The position numbers and the translations under genes are program-made. A stretch of DNA of 64,000 bases from an uncultured Lachnospiraceae bacterium (GTDB taxonomy: Bacteria; Bacillota; Clostridia; Lachnospirales; Lachnospiraceae): assembly GCA_945929965.1 (NCBI GenBank), contig CAMEOT010000001.1, positions 124,001 to 188,000 on the forward strand, read 5' to 3'. The notes under the pieces are model-generated. The model ran no database searches, was not told the origin of the DNA, and saw only the letters and a program-made list of their open reading frames with translations. Shown piece after piece: positions 28,383 to 37,596 of this stretch (positions are counted from its first letter, which is position 1; every line of letters begins with the position of its first letter).

Positions 28383-29726
28383 ATGAAGAAAAAGTTAGCA
28401 GTCATTCTTATGTCATCTATCTTAGCAGTTTCATCACTTGTGGGTTGTGGTAATACCCCTGCTTCCGAAAGCGGAACCGAAAATGCTAATACCAGTGCAG
28501 CGGAAGCAAACACTTCCTCTGATGCTAAAACAATTACTGTGTGGGCCTGGGTCGACAACTTTAATGTAGCAGTAATGAAAGAAGCTGCAGAAGTATATAA
28601 GAAGACGAATCCCGATGCTAATATCAATGTAGATGTTGTCAGTCTGTCCAAAGAAGATGTCTATGTAAAACTGCAAACAGCTCTTGCCGGAGGCGGCAGC
28701 GGTCTTCCTGATATTGTCTTATTAGAGGACTATGTATCCGGAAAATATTTAAATACTTTCCCCGGTTCTTTTGCTGATCTTACCGACAGCTTCGACTATT
28801 CTCAGTTCCTGGACTTCAAAGTTGATGCTGTTACCGTAGATGGCAAGACTTATGCCGTTCCCTTTGATACCGGCGCAACTGCTTTATACTATAGAGAAGA
28901 CATTCTTGAACAGGCAGGTTACAAAGAGGAAGATATGCAGGATCTGACCTGGGATGAATTCATTGAAATCGGTAAAGATGTAACCGAAAAAACCGGCACT
29001 CCAATGATCGTAGAAATCGCAAATAACAAAACCACCCTGGTTCGTGCCATGATGCAGTCCTGCGGTCTCTGGTATTATGATCAGAACGGTGATATCAACA
29101 TCACGAACAACGAAGCTCTGAAGGCAGCTTTTGAAACCATTTTGAAAATGAAAGAAGCCGGAATCCTTTACGAGGCTGAAAGCACCGAAGGAAGAGCTGC
29201 TGCATTAAATAACGGTCAGGTTGCTTCTGTCGTAAATGCCCCCTGGTTCATTTCCTCTATTAAGCAGGCAGAAGATCAGTCCGGTCTGTGGAGAGCAGTT
29301 CGTATTCCCAGATTTTCCAATATTTCCAGTTCTGTAAACGCATCCAACGTTGGCGGCTCCAGCTGGTATGTACTTGAAAGTTCTGCAAACAAAGACGAAG
29401 CCATTAAATTCCTTCAGGGTGTATGGCAGGGTAACACTGATTTCTATGATACTATTTTGTTAAACCAGGGCGCTATGGGCTCTTATATTCCCGCATATTC
29501 TACCGCAGCATACGATGCAGAAGATGAGTTCTTCGGCGGAGAAAAGATTAATGCTCTATTCGCAGAGATTCTGCCGGATGTTGTTCCTGTTAATTTCGGT
29601 GGCTATGTAGCTGAAGCAAACGATGCAATTACTACTGCTCTTGCGGATCTCTTTGCCGGCAAAACAGATGTTGACGGTGCATTAGCGGAAGCAGATGCAC
29701 AGCTGCGTAACCAGTTAGGCAGATAG
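28383..29726 (+). CDS. Extracellular solute-binding lipoprotein (sugar ABC importer)
   Basis: Lipobox SSLVGCGN; SBP1 fold (TVWAWVDNFNVAVMKEAAEVYKKTNPDANINVDVVSLSKEDVYVKLQTAL). Confidence 0.93.
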   Translation: MKKKLAVILMSSILAVSSLVGCGNTPASESGTENANTSAAEANTSSDAKTITVWAWVDNFNVAVMKEAAEVYKKTNPDANINVDVVSLSKEDVYVKLQTALAGGGSGLPDIVLLEDYVSGKYLNTFPGSFADLTDSFDYSQFLDFKVDAVTVDGKTYAVPFDTGATALYYREDILEQAGYKEEDMQDLTWDEFIEIGKDVTEKTGTPMIVEIANNKTTLVRAMMQSCGLWYYDQNGDINITNNEALKAAFETILKMKEAGILYEAESTEGRAAALNNGQVASVVNAPWFISSIKQAEDQSGLWRAVRIPRFSNISSSVNASNVGGSSWYVLESSANKDEAIKFLQGVWQGNTDFYDTILLNQGAMGSYIPAYSTAAYDAEDEFFGGEKINALFAEILPDVVPVNFGGYVAEANDAITTALADLFAGKTDVDGALAEADAQLRNQLGR

Positions 29727-29732
29727 GATTTC

Positions 29733-29773
29733 AAGATTCTGCGGAATAGAAATATTCCGCAGAATCTTTTCCC
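29733..29773 (+). terminator. Intra-operon terminator/attenuator after the SBP gene
   Basis: AAGATTCTGCGGAATA-GAAA-TATTCCGCAGAATCTT followed by TT. Confidence 0.75.
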
Positions 29774-29827
29774 TAAAATATCCGGGATACCTTATATCCC
29801 ATATTCGTTTTTACAGAAGGAGTCATT

Positions 29828-30712
29828 ATGAAGCGAAAAAAGAAAGCAGGTCCTAATTATAATATTTACGGCTGGATATTTATTTCACTTGCATTTTTGT
29901 TATACATAATATTTACCATTTATCCTGCAATCGATTCCCTTCTTCTTGCTTTCCAGAGTTTTGAAGGAGGCAAATATACCTTTGTGGGGCTGAAGAATTT
30001 CAAGAGAATGTTTGGCGACGCCATCTTTTTAAAATCTCTTGGCAACACTTTCCTTTATATGGTCATTCAGGTACCTATAATGCTGTTATTTGCTCTCATT
30101 ATTGCTACCCTGCTCAACAGCAAATTTTTGAAATTCAAGGGATTTTTCCGCACAAGCGTTTTCCTTCCGTGTGTAACCTCTTTGGTAGCTTACTCTATTA
30201 TATTTAAAATGCTTTTTTCATTGGACGGTCTCCTGAATCAAGTATTAATCAAACTTGGAATTTTAGATGCACCTTATCAATATCTGCAGGATTCCACCTG
30301 GGCACGCGCCGTTATTATTATTGCAATGATCTGGCGTTGGACCGGCTATAATGTTATTTTTTATTTATCCGCCATGCAAAATATCCCTAAGGAGACTTTT
30401 GAGGCAGCAAAAGTAGATGGTGCGAATGCGGTTCAAACATTTTTTAAAATTACAATTCCGCAGTTAAAACCGATTGTTCTGCTCACAACCATTATGTCTA
30501 CCAACGGCACCTTACAGTTATTTGATGAAACTATGAATATTACACAGGGTGGTCCTGCCAATGCAACCATTACTGTTTCACACTACATATACAACCAGTC
30601 CTTTGTCTATGCCCCTAATTTCGGATATGCATCCGCTATCTCTTACATGGTTGTATTTATAATGATTATTCTGGCAATCATCCAGTTTACTGTTGCCGGA
30701 AAGGAGGATTAA
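29828..30712 (+). CDS. Sugar ABC transporter permease
   Basis: EAA motif FEAAKVDGANAVQTFFKITIPQLKP. Confidence 0.93.
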   Translation: MKRKKKAGPNYNIYGWIFISLAFLLYIIFTIYPAIDSLLLAFQSFEGGKYTFVGLKNFKRMFGDAIFLKSLGNTFLYMVIQVPIMLLFALIIATLLNSKFLKFKGFFRTSVFLPCVTSLVAYSIIFKMLFSLDGLLNQVLIKLGILDAPYQYLQDSTWARAVIIIAMIWRWTGYNVIFYLSAMQNIPKETFEAAKVDGANAVQTFFKITIPQLKPIVLLTTIMSTNGTLQLFDETMNITQGGPANATITVSHYIYNQSFVYAPNFGYASAISYMVVFIMIILAIIQFTVAGKED

Positions 30713-30715
30713 GTT

Positions 30716-31537
30716 ATGCATAATAAAGAATATCGCATTTTTAAGAAAGTATTATTGCATATCGCCTTACTCATTGTTGTTTTGATTTCTATTTTTCCAT
30801 TTATATGGATGTTAACCGGTGCTACAAATAAAAGTGTAGACGTTACCAATGGAGCTCTGCATTTCGGAAAATCTTTGGGTGAAAATTGGGCTAACCTCCA
30901 GTCAAGCGCTAATGTATTTCTGGTATTTTTGAATTCCATGAAAATCACACTTATTTATACCTTTGTATCTATTTTGATCTGTTCCATGGCAGGTTACGGC
31001 TTTGAAAAATATAGATCAAAGGGCAAAAACATAGTATATTCCTTGTTCCTTTTCTCGATGATGATACCCTTTTCCGCCCAGATGATTCCTTTATTCAAAA
31101 TGGCATCTAAGGCTAATATGTTAAATTCACACACTGCGGTAATTCTTCCTACCCTGGCAATGCCGTTCCTGGTTTTCTTTTTCCGCCAGAGTTTCCAGTC
31201 TTACCCCACAGAGCTGATCGAAGCTGCGCGAATCGATGGTGCCAATGAATTTACTATTTTTTTCCGCCTGGTAATGGCTCCGATGAAATCCACTTTTGCA
31301 GCAGGTGCCATTTACGCATTCATGAAACAATGGAACAACTATCTATGGCCTCTGATCGTAATACAGACAAATGAAAAGAAGACCTTCACGCTTCTTCTTT
31401 CCTCTCTTGCCTCTGCTTATTACGTAGATTACGGTCAGTTGATGTTAGCCATTGTCCTTGCAACCATACCTATTATCATCGTATTCCTGACAATGCAGAA
31501 GCAATTCGTAGAAGGCATTGTCGGCTCAAGTAAATAA
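30716..31537 (+). CDS. Carbohydrate ABC transporter permease
   Basis: EAA motif IEAARIDGANEFTIFFRLVMAPMKS. Confidence 0.93.
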   Translation: MHNKEYRIFKKVLLHIALLIVVLISIFPFIWMLTGATNKSVDVTNGALHFGKSLGENWANLQSSANVFLVFLNSMKITLIYTFVSILICSMAGYGFEKYRSKGKNIVYSLFLFSMMIPFSAQMIPLFKMASKANMLNSHTAVILPTLAMPFLVFFFRQSFQSYPTELIEAARIDGANEFTIFFRLVMAPMKSTFAAGAIYAFMKQWNNYLWPLIVIQTNEKKTFTLLLSSLASAYYVDYGQLMLAIVLATIPIIIVFLTMQKQFVEGIVGSSK

Positions 31538-31550
31538 TTTGGAGGTAACC

Positions 31551-33947
31551 ATGCGACAGTATTCCATCGATGCAAGAAATATTAAAAATCCCATCTATCC
31601 CTGCCCGATAAAAATGGGCGGGAAAAATGCAAATGGTCAAATGTTATCCATCGGAAATTATTATCTTTCTCTGGATGGAAAACCTTTCTTCGGGATTTGC
31701 GGAGAAGCCCATTTTTCAAGGATGAACCGGGAATTATGGGAAGATGAGATCATTAAAATGAAAGCCGGTGGCTTAAATATGATAGCCACTTATATTTTCT
31801 GGATACATCATGAGGAAATTGAGGGCACTTTCGATTTCTCCGGCAATAAAGATCTTCGACTTTTCCTGGAATTATGTAAAAAGAATCATATGTATGTCAT
31901 CCTGCGTATTGGTCCTTTTTCTCACGGAGAATGCAGAAACGGCGGTTTTCCTGACTGGATCTATGGTCAGCCTTTCGATATTCGCTGCGATGATCCTTCC
32001 TATTTGTATTATACCAGACGCTTTTATGAACAGATCTATCAACAGGCTAAAGGACTGTTATTCAAAGACAATGGTCCTGTCATTGGCGTCCAGCTGGAGA
32101 ACGAACATGAGCACGCTTCCTGTCCCTGGGAAATGACGACAGAGAACAGCAAGGAATGGGTCGTCAGCGGACACGATGGCAAAAATCATATGAGCACACT
32201 GAAGAGAATAGCCAAAGAAGTGGGATTTGATGTTCCCCTTTACACGGCTACCGCCTGGGGAGGTGCCTGTGCTCCCGAGGATACCGTATTTCCTCTCTGG
32301 GGCGGATATGCATTTCGTCCCTGGATGTTTTACGACGGAAAATTAAAAGAACATCCTGCTACCGCTGAATACCTCTATGGAGATTTTCATAACAACAGTG
32401 CTCCGAAATATTATAATTTTGACCCTGAGTACGCACCGGAAGATTTTCCTTATGCCTGCTGTGAAATGGGTGGCGGAATGAACGTCTATTATCCTTATCG
32501 TTTTCAGTTGCCTTACGAAAGCGTCGCAGCACTTTCTCAGGTAAAATCCGGAAGTGGCTGTAATTTCCTTGGATATTATATGTATCACGGTGGCACACAT
32601 CCTAAGGGAAAGACCGTTCCCTACATGAACGAATGTGATGTTCCAAAGTTTTCCTACGACTACCAGGCTCCTTTAGGTGAATTTGGACAAGTCCGGCTTT
32701 CTTACCATCAGCTAAAGCTTCAACATCTGTTTTATCAGGAATTTACCTCTGAAATTACAGCTGCTAAAACCGTTCTTTCCAAGGAAGCCGAAGTTCAGAC
32801 TCCGGAAGATGTGGAAACCTTGAGATATGTCGTACGTGCAGACGAACAGGGACACGGTTTTCTCTATTTAAATAACTATCAGGACCATGTGGAAACGATC
32901 GATCAGACGGATTTCTGCGTTACTATCCAAAGTGACCTCGGAGAAGTACGTTTTCCTCAAAATGGAAGTTTAAATCTCGCCAAAGATGCCTGTGCAATAC
33001 TTCCCTACTGGTTCTCTCTGGAAGGACATTTGTTAAAATACGCTACCGCACAATTAATCACAAAAGCAGTTTCCTCTCACGCGACATATTATTTTTTCAG
33101 TAAGATTCGCGGGATGTCCGGAGAATTTGTATTTCCAGAAGACGAAATTATCCCTGTCAGCGGATGCAGCGTTCAGAAGCACAAAGTCATTCTGAGTAAT
33201 TCCGAAACATCTGTATTCACATTTGGTCAGGGGAATCGCTGCATAGTTACCGTTTTAAATGCAAATGATGCAGAGCGTTTATGGCAATACGATACTCCCG
33301 AGGGACGTAAACTTTTCCTATGTGACTGTCCTGTTTTATATAAGGATAACGAATTTGAACTGGAATATCCCATGGGAGAAGAAGTCGCCCTTTCTGTTTT
33401 CCCGTCCGAGAAGGAAAGTATTGTCATCCACAACCGGGAGCTTTCACGGTCGGGCAACATAGGTCCTTTCATCACTTATACTGCTTTTCAAGACAAAAAG
33501 GAATATCATTTTTCCGTAAGAGATGCCAGTTCCGTAAATTCCGATGAAGAAAGCACTCTGAAGCGCCCTGTTGTCGGAAGCCCTATTACCTCTTCAAAGG
33601 TTGTGAATGCAAGAGCTGTTCTGCAGTTTGAGCCGGATGTATTTACCGGAATGAAGCAGGTGATGCTTCGCATTCGCTACCGGGGCGATATCGGATATGC
33701 TTTTTCCAACGGTGAAATGTTCCATGATAATTTCTGTAATGGAGCTCCCTGGGAGATAGATCTGCTACCTTACAAGGAAAAACTGTTGGATAAGGGCATG
33801 TATATTTATGTTTCTCCCAAAAAATCCGGCGGCTTTATTGACTCCAGTTCAGCTATGGCAGCAATGGTAGAAGTATTCAAGGATCAGGTGGCTCATATTG
33901 ATTCCATTGAACTTCAGGGCATTAAATCCCTGCCTGTTTCTCTTTGA
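31551..33947 (+). CDS. Beta-galactosidase, GH35 family (no signal peptide)
   Basis: GEAHFSRMNRELWEDEIIKMKAGGLNMIATYIFWIHHEEIEGTFDF, RIGPFSHGECRNGGFPDWI, IGVQLENEHE, YYMYHGGTH; SD GGAGG at 31541. Confidence 0.9.
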   Translation: MRQYSIDARNIKNPIYPCPIKMGGKNANGQMLSIGNYYLSLDGKPFFGICGEAHFSRMNRELWEDEIIKMKAGGLNMIATYIFWIHHEEIEGTFDFSGNKDLRLFLELCKKNHMYVILRIGPFSHGECRNGGFPDWIYGQPFDIRCDDPSYLYYTRRFYEQIYQQAKGLLFKDNGPVIGVQLENEHEHASCPWEMTTENSKEWVVSGHDGKNHMSTLKRIAKEVGFDVPLYTATAWGGACAPEDTVFPLWGGYAFRPWMFYDGKLKEHPATAEYLYGDFHNNSAPKYYNFDPEYAPEDFPYACCEMGGGMNVYYPYRFQLPYESVAALSQVKSGSGCNFLGYYMYHGGTHPKGKTVPYMNECDVPKFSYDYQAPLGEFGQVRLSYHQLKLQHLFYQEFTSEITAAKTVLSKEAEVQTPEDVETLRYVVRADEQGHGFLYLNNYQDHVETIDQTDFCVTIQSDLGEVRFPQNGSLNLAKDACAILPYWFSLEGHLLKYATAQLITKAVSSHATYYFFSKIRGMSGEFVFPEDEIIPVSGCSVQKHKVILSNSETSVFTFGQGNRCIVTVLNANDAERLWQYDTPEGRKLFLCDCPVLYKDNEFELEYPMGEEVALSVFPSEKESIVIHNRELSRSGNIGPFITYTAFQDKKEYHFSVRDASSVNSDEESTLKRPVVGSPITSSKVVNARAVLQFEPDVFTGMKQVMLRIRYRGDIGYAFSNGEMFHDNFCNGAPWEIDLLPYKEKLLDKGMYIYVSPKKSGGFIDSSSAMAAMVEVFKDQVAHIDSIELQGIKSLPVSL

Positions 33948-33953
33948 TTTTAT

Positions 33954-33998
33954 TCTCTTTACCTGTTACAATTTAATTTATAACAGGTAAAGAGAAAT
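33954..33998 (+). terminator. Perfect 16-bp-arm hairpin after GH35 (terminator or processing site)
   Basis: TTCTCTTTACCTGTTA-CAATTTAATTTA-TAACAGGTAAAGAGAA. Confidence 0.5.
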
Positions 33999-34026
33999 TA
34001 TCTGATCTGATTGCGAGGTACTTATT

Positions 34027-35016
34027 ATGAAATGTTTTAATGTAGGAATTCTTGGTACCGGCATTATTGCACAATCTATGGCATTCACATTAAATGCTCT
34101 CAAAGATAAAGGTGAGGTTGTTCCTTATGCAATTGCTTCCCGTTCCCTTAAAAAAGCGGAAAAATTCGCCCGGGAATGGCATTTTGAAAAAGCATATGGT
34201 AGCTATGATGCTCTTGTCTCTGACCCTGCCGTGGATCTTATCTATATTGCTACTCCACACTCTTTGCATTATGAGCATGCTCTGCTTTGTCTTAATCACA
34301 GTAAAAATACTTTAGTGGAAAAATCTTTTACTGCCAATGCCAAACAGGCACAGAAGCTCCTATCCTTAGCGGCTGATAAAAAAGTGTTTTTGGCAGAAGC
34401 TGTATGGACTCGTTATATGCCCAGTCGTAAAATAATAACGGATCTTTTAGATTCTGGTGCTATTGGTCGGTTTACAACCTTAGATGCTACATTTTCCGTT
34501 CCAATTCACGAAATTCCCCGTATGCATGATCCTTCTCTCTGCGGTGGTGCACTCTTGGATCTGGGAGTATATGTTTTGACAACAGCTTCCATGTATTTTG
34601 GGGACGAAATTATAAAAACTGATTCTTCCTGCTCCTTATATCCTACCGGTGTAGATGCTACGGACAATATCATCCTCACTTATAAAGATGGAAAAAAAGC
34701 AACCCTGCATGCATCCATGACGGAAGAATCCCATAACTGTGTGAAAGTTTGCGGATCCTCAGGTTATCTTACATGGGAAAGTAATAATAATCCTCGTAAT
34801 ATTGAATTACACAGCCCTGACGGTACCCTACTTCAGAAAATATCGATTCCCGAACAAATCAATGGCTACGAATATGAAATTCTTGCCTGTAAAAAAGCCA
34901 TTGAAGACGGAGAAACAGAATGTGAGGATATGCCTCATGCAGAAACGCTGACAATCATGAAGCAAATGGATGCATTACGCCAAGAATGGGGAATTAAATA
35001 CCCTTTTGAGGCATAA
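34027..35016 (+). CDS. Gfo/Idh/MocA family oxidoreductase
   Basis: NVGILGTGIIAQSMAFTL, LVEKSFTANAKQAQKLL, AVWTRYMPS, resembling the dihydrodiol/xylose dehydrogenase-like subgroup. Confidence 0.88.
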   Translation: MKCFNVGILGTGIIAQSMAFTLNALKDKGEVVPYAIASRSLKKAEKFAREWHFEKAYGSYDALVSDPAVDLIYIATPHSLHYEHALLCLNHSKNTLVEKSFTANAKQAQKLLSLAADKKVFLAEAVWTRYMPSRKIITDLLDSGAIGRFTTLDATFSVPIHEIPRMHDPSLCGGALLDLGVYVLTTASMYFGDEIIKTDSSCSLYPTGVDATDNIILTYKDGKKATLHASMTEESHNCVKVCGSSGYLTWESNNNPRNIELHSPDGTLLQKISIPEQINGYEYEILACKKAIEDGETECEDMPHAETLTIMKQMDALRQEWGIKYPFEA

Positions 35017-35024
35017 AACGCCAA

Positions 35025-35062
35025 AACAAAAAACCGCTGCCCTTACGGGCAACGGTTTTTGT
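35025..35062. terminator. Bidirectional terminator
   Basis: AAAAAACCGCTGCCCTTACGGGCAACGGTTTTTG. Confidence 0.8.
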
Positions 35063-35071
35063 ATTCAGAGA

Positions 35072-35536
35072 TTATCCCTCAATGGCGATGTATTTATTGG
35101 TCTCCACTGCAGGTTTAGCTTCCTTCTTAGGAACATTCAGGGTCAGGATACCATGTTTGAACTCACCCTTGATATCCTCCTGGGTCAGGTTGTCACCAAC
35201 ATAGAAGCTACGCTGGCAAGAACCTGCATAACGTTCCTTGCGGATGTACTTGCCGGATTTCTTCTCCTGCTCATCCTCATCCAGACCCTTGGCAGCCTCG
35301 ATGGTCAGATAACCATCCTCCAGAGATACCTTGATCTCATCCTTCTTGAAGCCGGGCAGGTCAACGATCAGCTCATAGCCATCATCGTTCTCCTTGATAT
35401 CGGTCTTCATTACATTGTGTGCATGTCTGCCATACAGTTTCTTCTCTATCTGATTCTCTGCTCTGTTGTCAAAGAAAGGTACATCATCAAAAAAGTCATC
35501 AAATAAGTTCTCTCCAAAAATGCTAGGTAATAACAT
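35072..35536 (-). CDS. Hsp20/alpha-crystallin family small heat shock protein
   Basis: MKTDIKENDDGYELIVDLPGFKKDEIKVSLEDGYLTIEA; GVLTL-like C-terminal motif GILTLNVPK. Confidence 0.93.
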   Translation of the reverse strand: MLLPSIFGENLFDDFFDDVPFFDNRAENQIEKKLYGRHAHNVMKTDIKENDDGYELIVDLPGFKKDEIKVSLEDGYLTIEAAKGLDEDEQEKKSGKYIRKERYAGSCQRSFYVGDNLTQEDIKGEFKHGILTLNVPKKEAKPAVETNKYIAIEG

Positions 35537-35701
35537 AAGTCATCTCTCCTTTTCTATTAAACATATGTCGGTGTCTTTCGATACCTCTTACCTTTTCCAT
35601 CCTCCGATAACCACCATCGGACTTCCGAACCAGTCTCGGATTTCTGATCTCGATCTTCTTTACATCTCTTGATCTTTCTTCCTCTCACTTGTTCTATTTG
35701 T

Positions 35702-35730
35702 ACTATAACACCTATATATCAGTGTGTCAA
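35702..35730 (-). promoter_or_regulatory. Consensus-like SigA promoter for hsp20
   Basis: Minus strand TTGACA (35725-35730), 17-bp spacer, TATAGT (35702-35707). Confidence 0.65.
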
Positions 35731-35771
35731 TTAAGGAAAAATTATATAATTATAAATTAAAAATAAACAGC

Positions 35772-35815
35772 AAAAAAGACCGGAGCACTGTGATCCACAG
35801 TACTTCGGTCCTTAC
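35772..35815 (-). terminator. Hairpin terminator after the lipoprotein gene
   Basis: Minus strand GGACCGAAGTACTGTGGATCACAGTGCTCCGGTCTTTTTTG. Confidence 0.7.
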
Positions 35816-35838
35816 TCTCATAAATAATATAATTGATC

Positions 35839-36423
35839 TTACTTATCCTTTGCAGTGAAGAATACGAAGAACACGTCTCCCTCGGTATCATTGGAGAACT
35901 GCTCCAGATAAGAAATAGAATAATCCTTGGAATCCTCAGGTACTTCAAATACCAGCAGACCGGTTCTCTCTTCGTTGACACTCAGATCGTACTCTTCCGG
36001 CAGCTGATCGTCGCTTACAGCATCACTATAATAGGTAATCGGTACATCATAAGCTTCATCATCGTCATCATCGCCCCACTGGATCTGGAAATCGGTATCA
36101 TACATGGTAACAGTAGAACGATCTGTATTCTTAACCGTTATTTCTGCTACCAGAAGCTTATTTCCCTCTGCAGGTGTATATCCTTCAAATTCCTTGCAGG
36201 TATACGCGCTGTTTACTGTGTAGTCGAAGAAATAAGTTCTCATTACATCTCCGATACGACCCTCTGCATATCCGTCGTCATCTGCGGTTACCACACCACT
36301 GTTACTGCTTCCGCTGTTGGAAACAGCTCCTACCAGATTCTGAACAGCGCTGTCCACAGGACCACATGCTACCAGGCTGAAAGCCAGTACAGTTGCTACC
36401 ATAATTCCTGCAAATTTCTTCAT
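35839..36423 (-). CDS. Secreted lipoprotein, DUF4352-like domain
   Basis: Lipobox MKKFAGIMVATVLAFSLVACGP; beta-rich C-terminal half typical of DUF4352-like proteins. Confidence 0.65.
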   Translation of the reverse strand: MKKFAGIMVATVLAFSLVACGPVDSAVQNLVGAVSNSGSSNSGVVTADDDGYAEGRIGDVMRTYFFDYTVNSAYTCKEFEGYTPAEGNKLLVAEITVKNTDRSTVTMYDTDFQIQWGDDDDDEAYDVPITYYSDAVSDDQLPEEYDLSVNEERTGLLVFEVPEDSKDYSISYLEQFSNDTEGDVFFVFFTAKDK

Positions 36424-36542
36424 TTTTCTTTTCTCCCTCTCATAAACCTTGTTTACATGCAGCTATTTGCATGCGAAGCCAGTATAACACACAAATCGAC
36501 AGAACGCAACGCTTTATTGCGCTACCTTGTGAATGTAAGTGT

Positions 36543-37007
36543 TTACTCACGGGTCAGCCGCAGGATCACTTCTCTGTGCTCCGGATATTTTTCCAGTAAT
36601 TCTTTCCGGTCAAACAGTTCAAACTCTTCATATTTAAAACAGGGTGACACCATACATCCCACCAGGCTGAACCCCTCCTCTTCCATTGCAGAACCGAAGA
36701 TCATTCCCTTCGGAACCAGTACCTGTGGCACTTCGCCCTTTTCCAGATCCAGTCCCAGCTTCGCAGCGGTCAGTTTTCCTTCCTCATCGATCATATAGAT
36801 CGTCAGTGCATTGCCATCATGGTAATACCACACCTCGTCCGATTTCAGGCGGTGAAAATTCGACACTTCACCCTTTGCCAGCATGAAATAAATGCTGCTC
36901 CACAGATCTCTGTCTTCCTTTTCCAACAGGCATTCCTTAAAATAGCCACCCTCCACATGGGGTTCCATTTCCAGATGTTCAATATAATATTCCGCTGAAT
37001 GTTTCAT
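36543..37007 (-). CDS. Cupin domain protein (DUF985)
   Basis: HLEMEPHVEGGYFKE, SSIYFMLAKGEVSNFHRLKSDEVWYYHDGNAL, LVGCMVSPCFKYEEFELFDR; start trimmed to MKHSAEYYIE. Confidence 0.88.
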   Translation of the reverse strand: MKHSAEYYIEHLEMEPHVEGGYFKECLLEKEDRDLWSSIYFMLAKGEVSNFHRLKSDEVWYYHDGNALTIYMIDEEGKLTAAKLGLDLEKGEVPQVLVPKGMIFGSAMEEEGFSLVGCMVSPCFKYEEFELFDRKELLEKYPEHREVILRLTRE

Positions 37008-37115
37008 AAATGCTTTCCTCTCTCCGACTATTTCTTTTTCCATGAAATTAGTGTATACTATGCAGAGAAAAAGCGCAATTGCAAAAGTACTGCATGGCGC
37101 GGAATGGAGAATTTT

Positions 37116-37595
37116 ATGGAAAAAATAGCCAGCTTCACCATTGACCATATTAAGCTGCAGCCCGGTGTCTATGTATCCCGCAAGGATCACATCGGAGCAG
37201 AAGTCATCACCACCTTCGATCTGCGCATGACCAGTCCCAACGAGGAGCCGGTGATGAATACCGCAGAAGTTCACACCATCGAGCATCTGGGTGCGACCTT
37301 CCTGCGTAATCATCCGGAATACAAAGACAAGACTGTCTACTTTGGACCCATGGGATGTCGTACCGGTTTCTACCTACTGTTAGCCGGTGACCTTTCCTCT
37401 AAGGATATCGTTCCCCTGATGGTGGAAATGTTCGAGTTTATCCGCGATTACAAGGGCGAGGTACCCGGTGCATCTCCCAAGGACTGCGGCAACTACCTGG
37501 ATATGAATCTGGGCATGGCAAATTATCTGGCAAAACGCTATCTGGATCATGTGCTGTACAACATTGATGACAGCCGCCTGGTATATCCAGAATAA
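37116..37595 (+). CDS. luxS: S-ribosylhomocysteine lyase
   Basis: FTIDHIKLQPGVYVSR, TFDLRMTSPN, HTIEHLGATFLRNH, GPMGCRTGFYLLLAG. Confidence 0.97.
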   Translation: MEKIASFTIDHIKLQPGVYVSRKDHIGAEVITTFDLRMTSPNEEPVMNTAEVHTIEHLGATFLRNHPEYKDKTVYFGPMGCRTGFYLLLAGDLSSKDIVPLMVEMFEFIRDYKGEVPGASPKDCGNYLDMNLGMANYLAKRYLDHVLYNIDDSRLVYPE

Positions 37596-37596
37596 G

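Noticed and set aside
35833-36798. 321-aa plus-strand ORF
   Set aside because: Antisense across the lipoprotein and cupin genes; Ser/Ile-rich low-plausibility protein created by the opposite frame.
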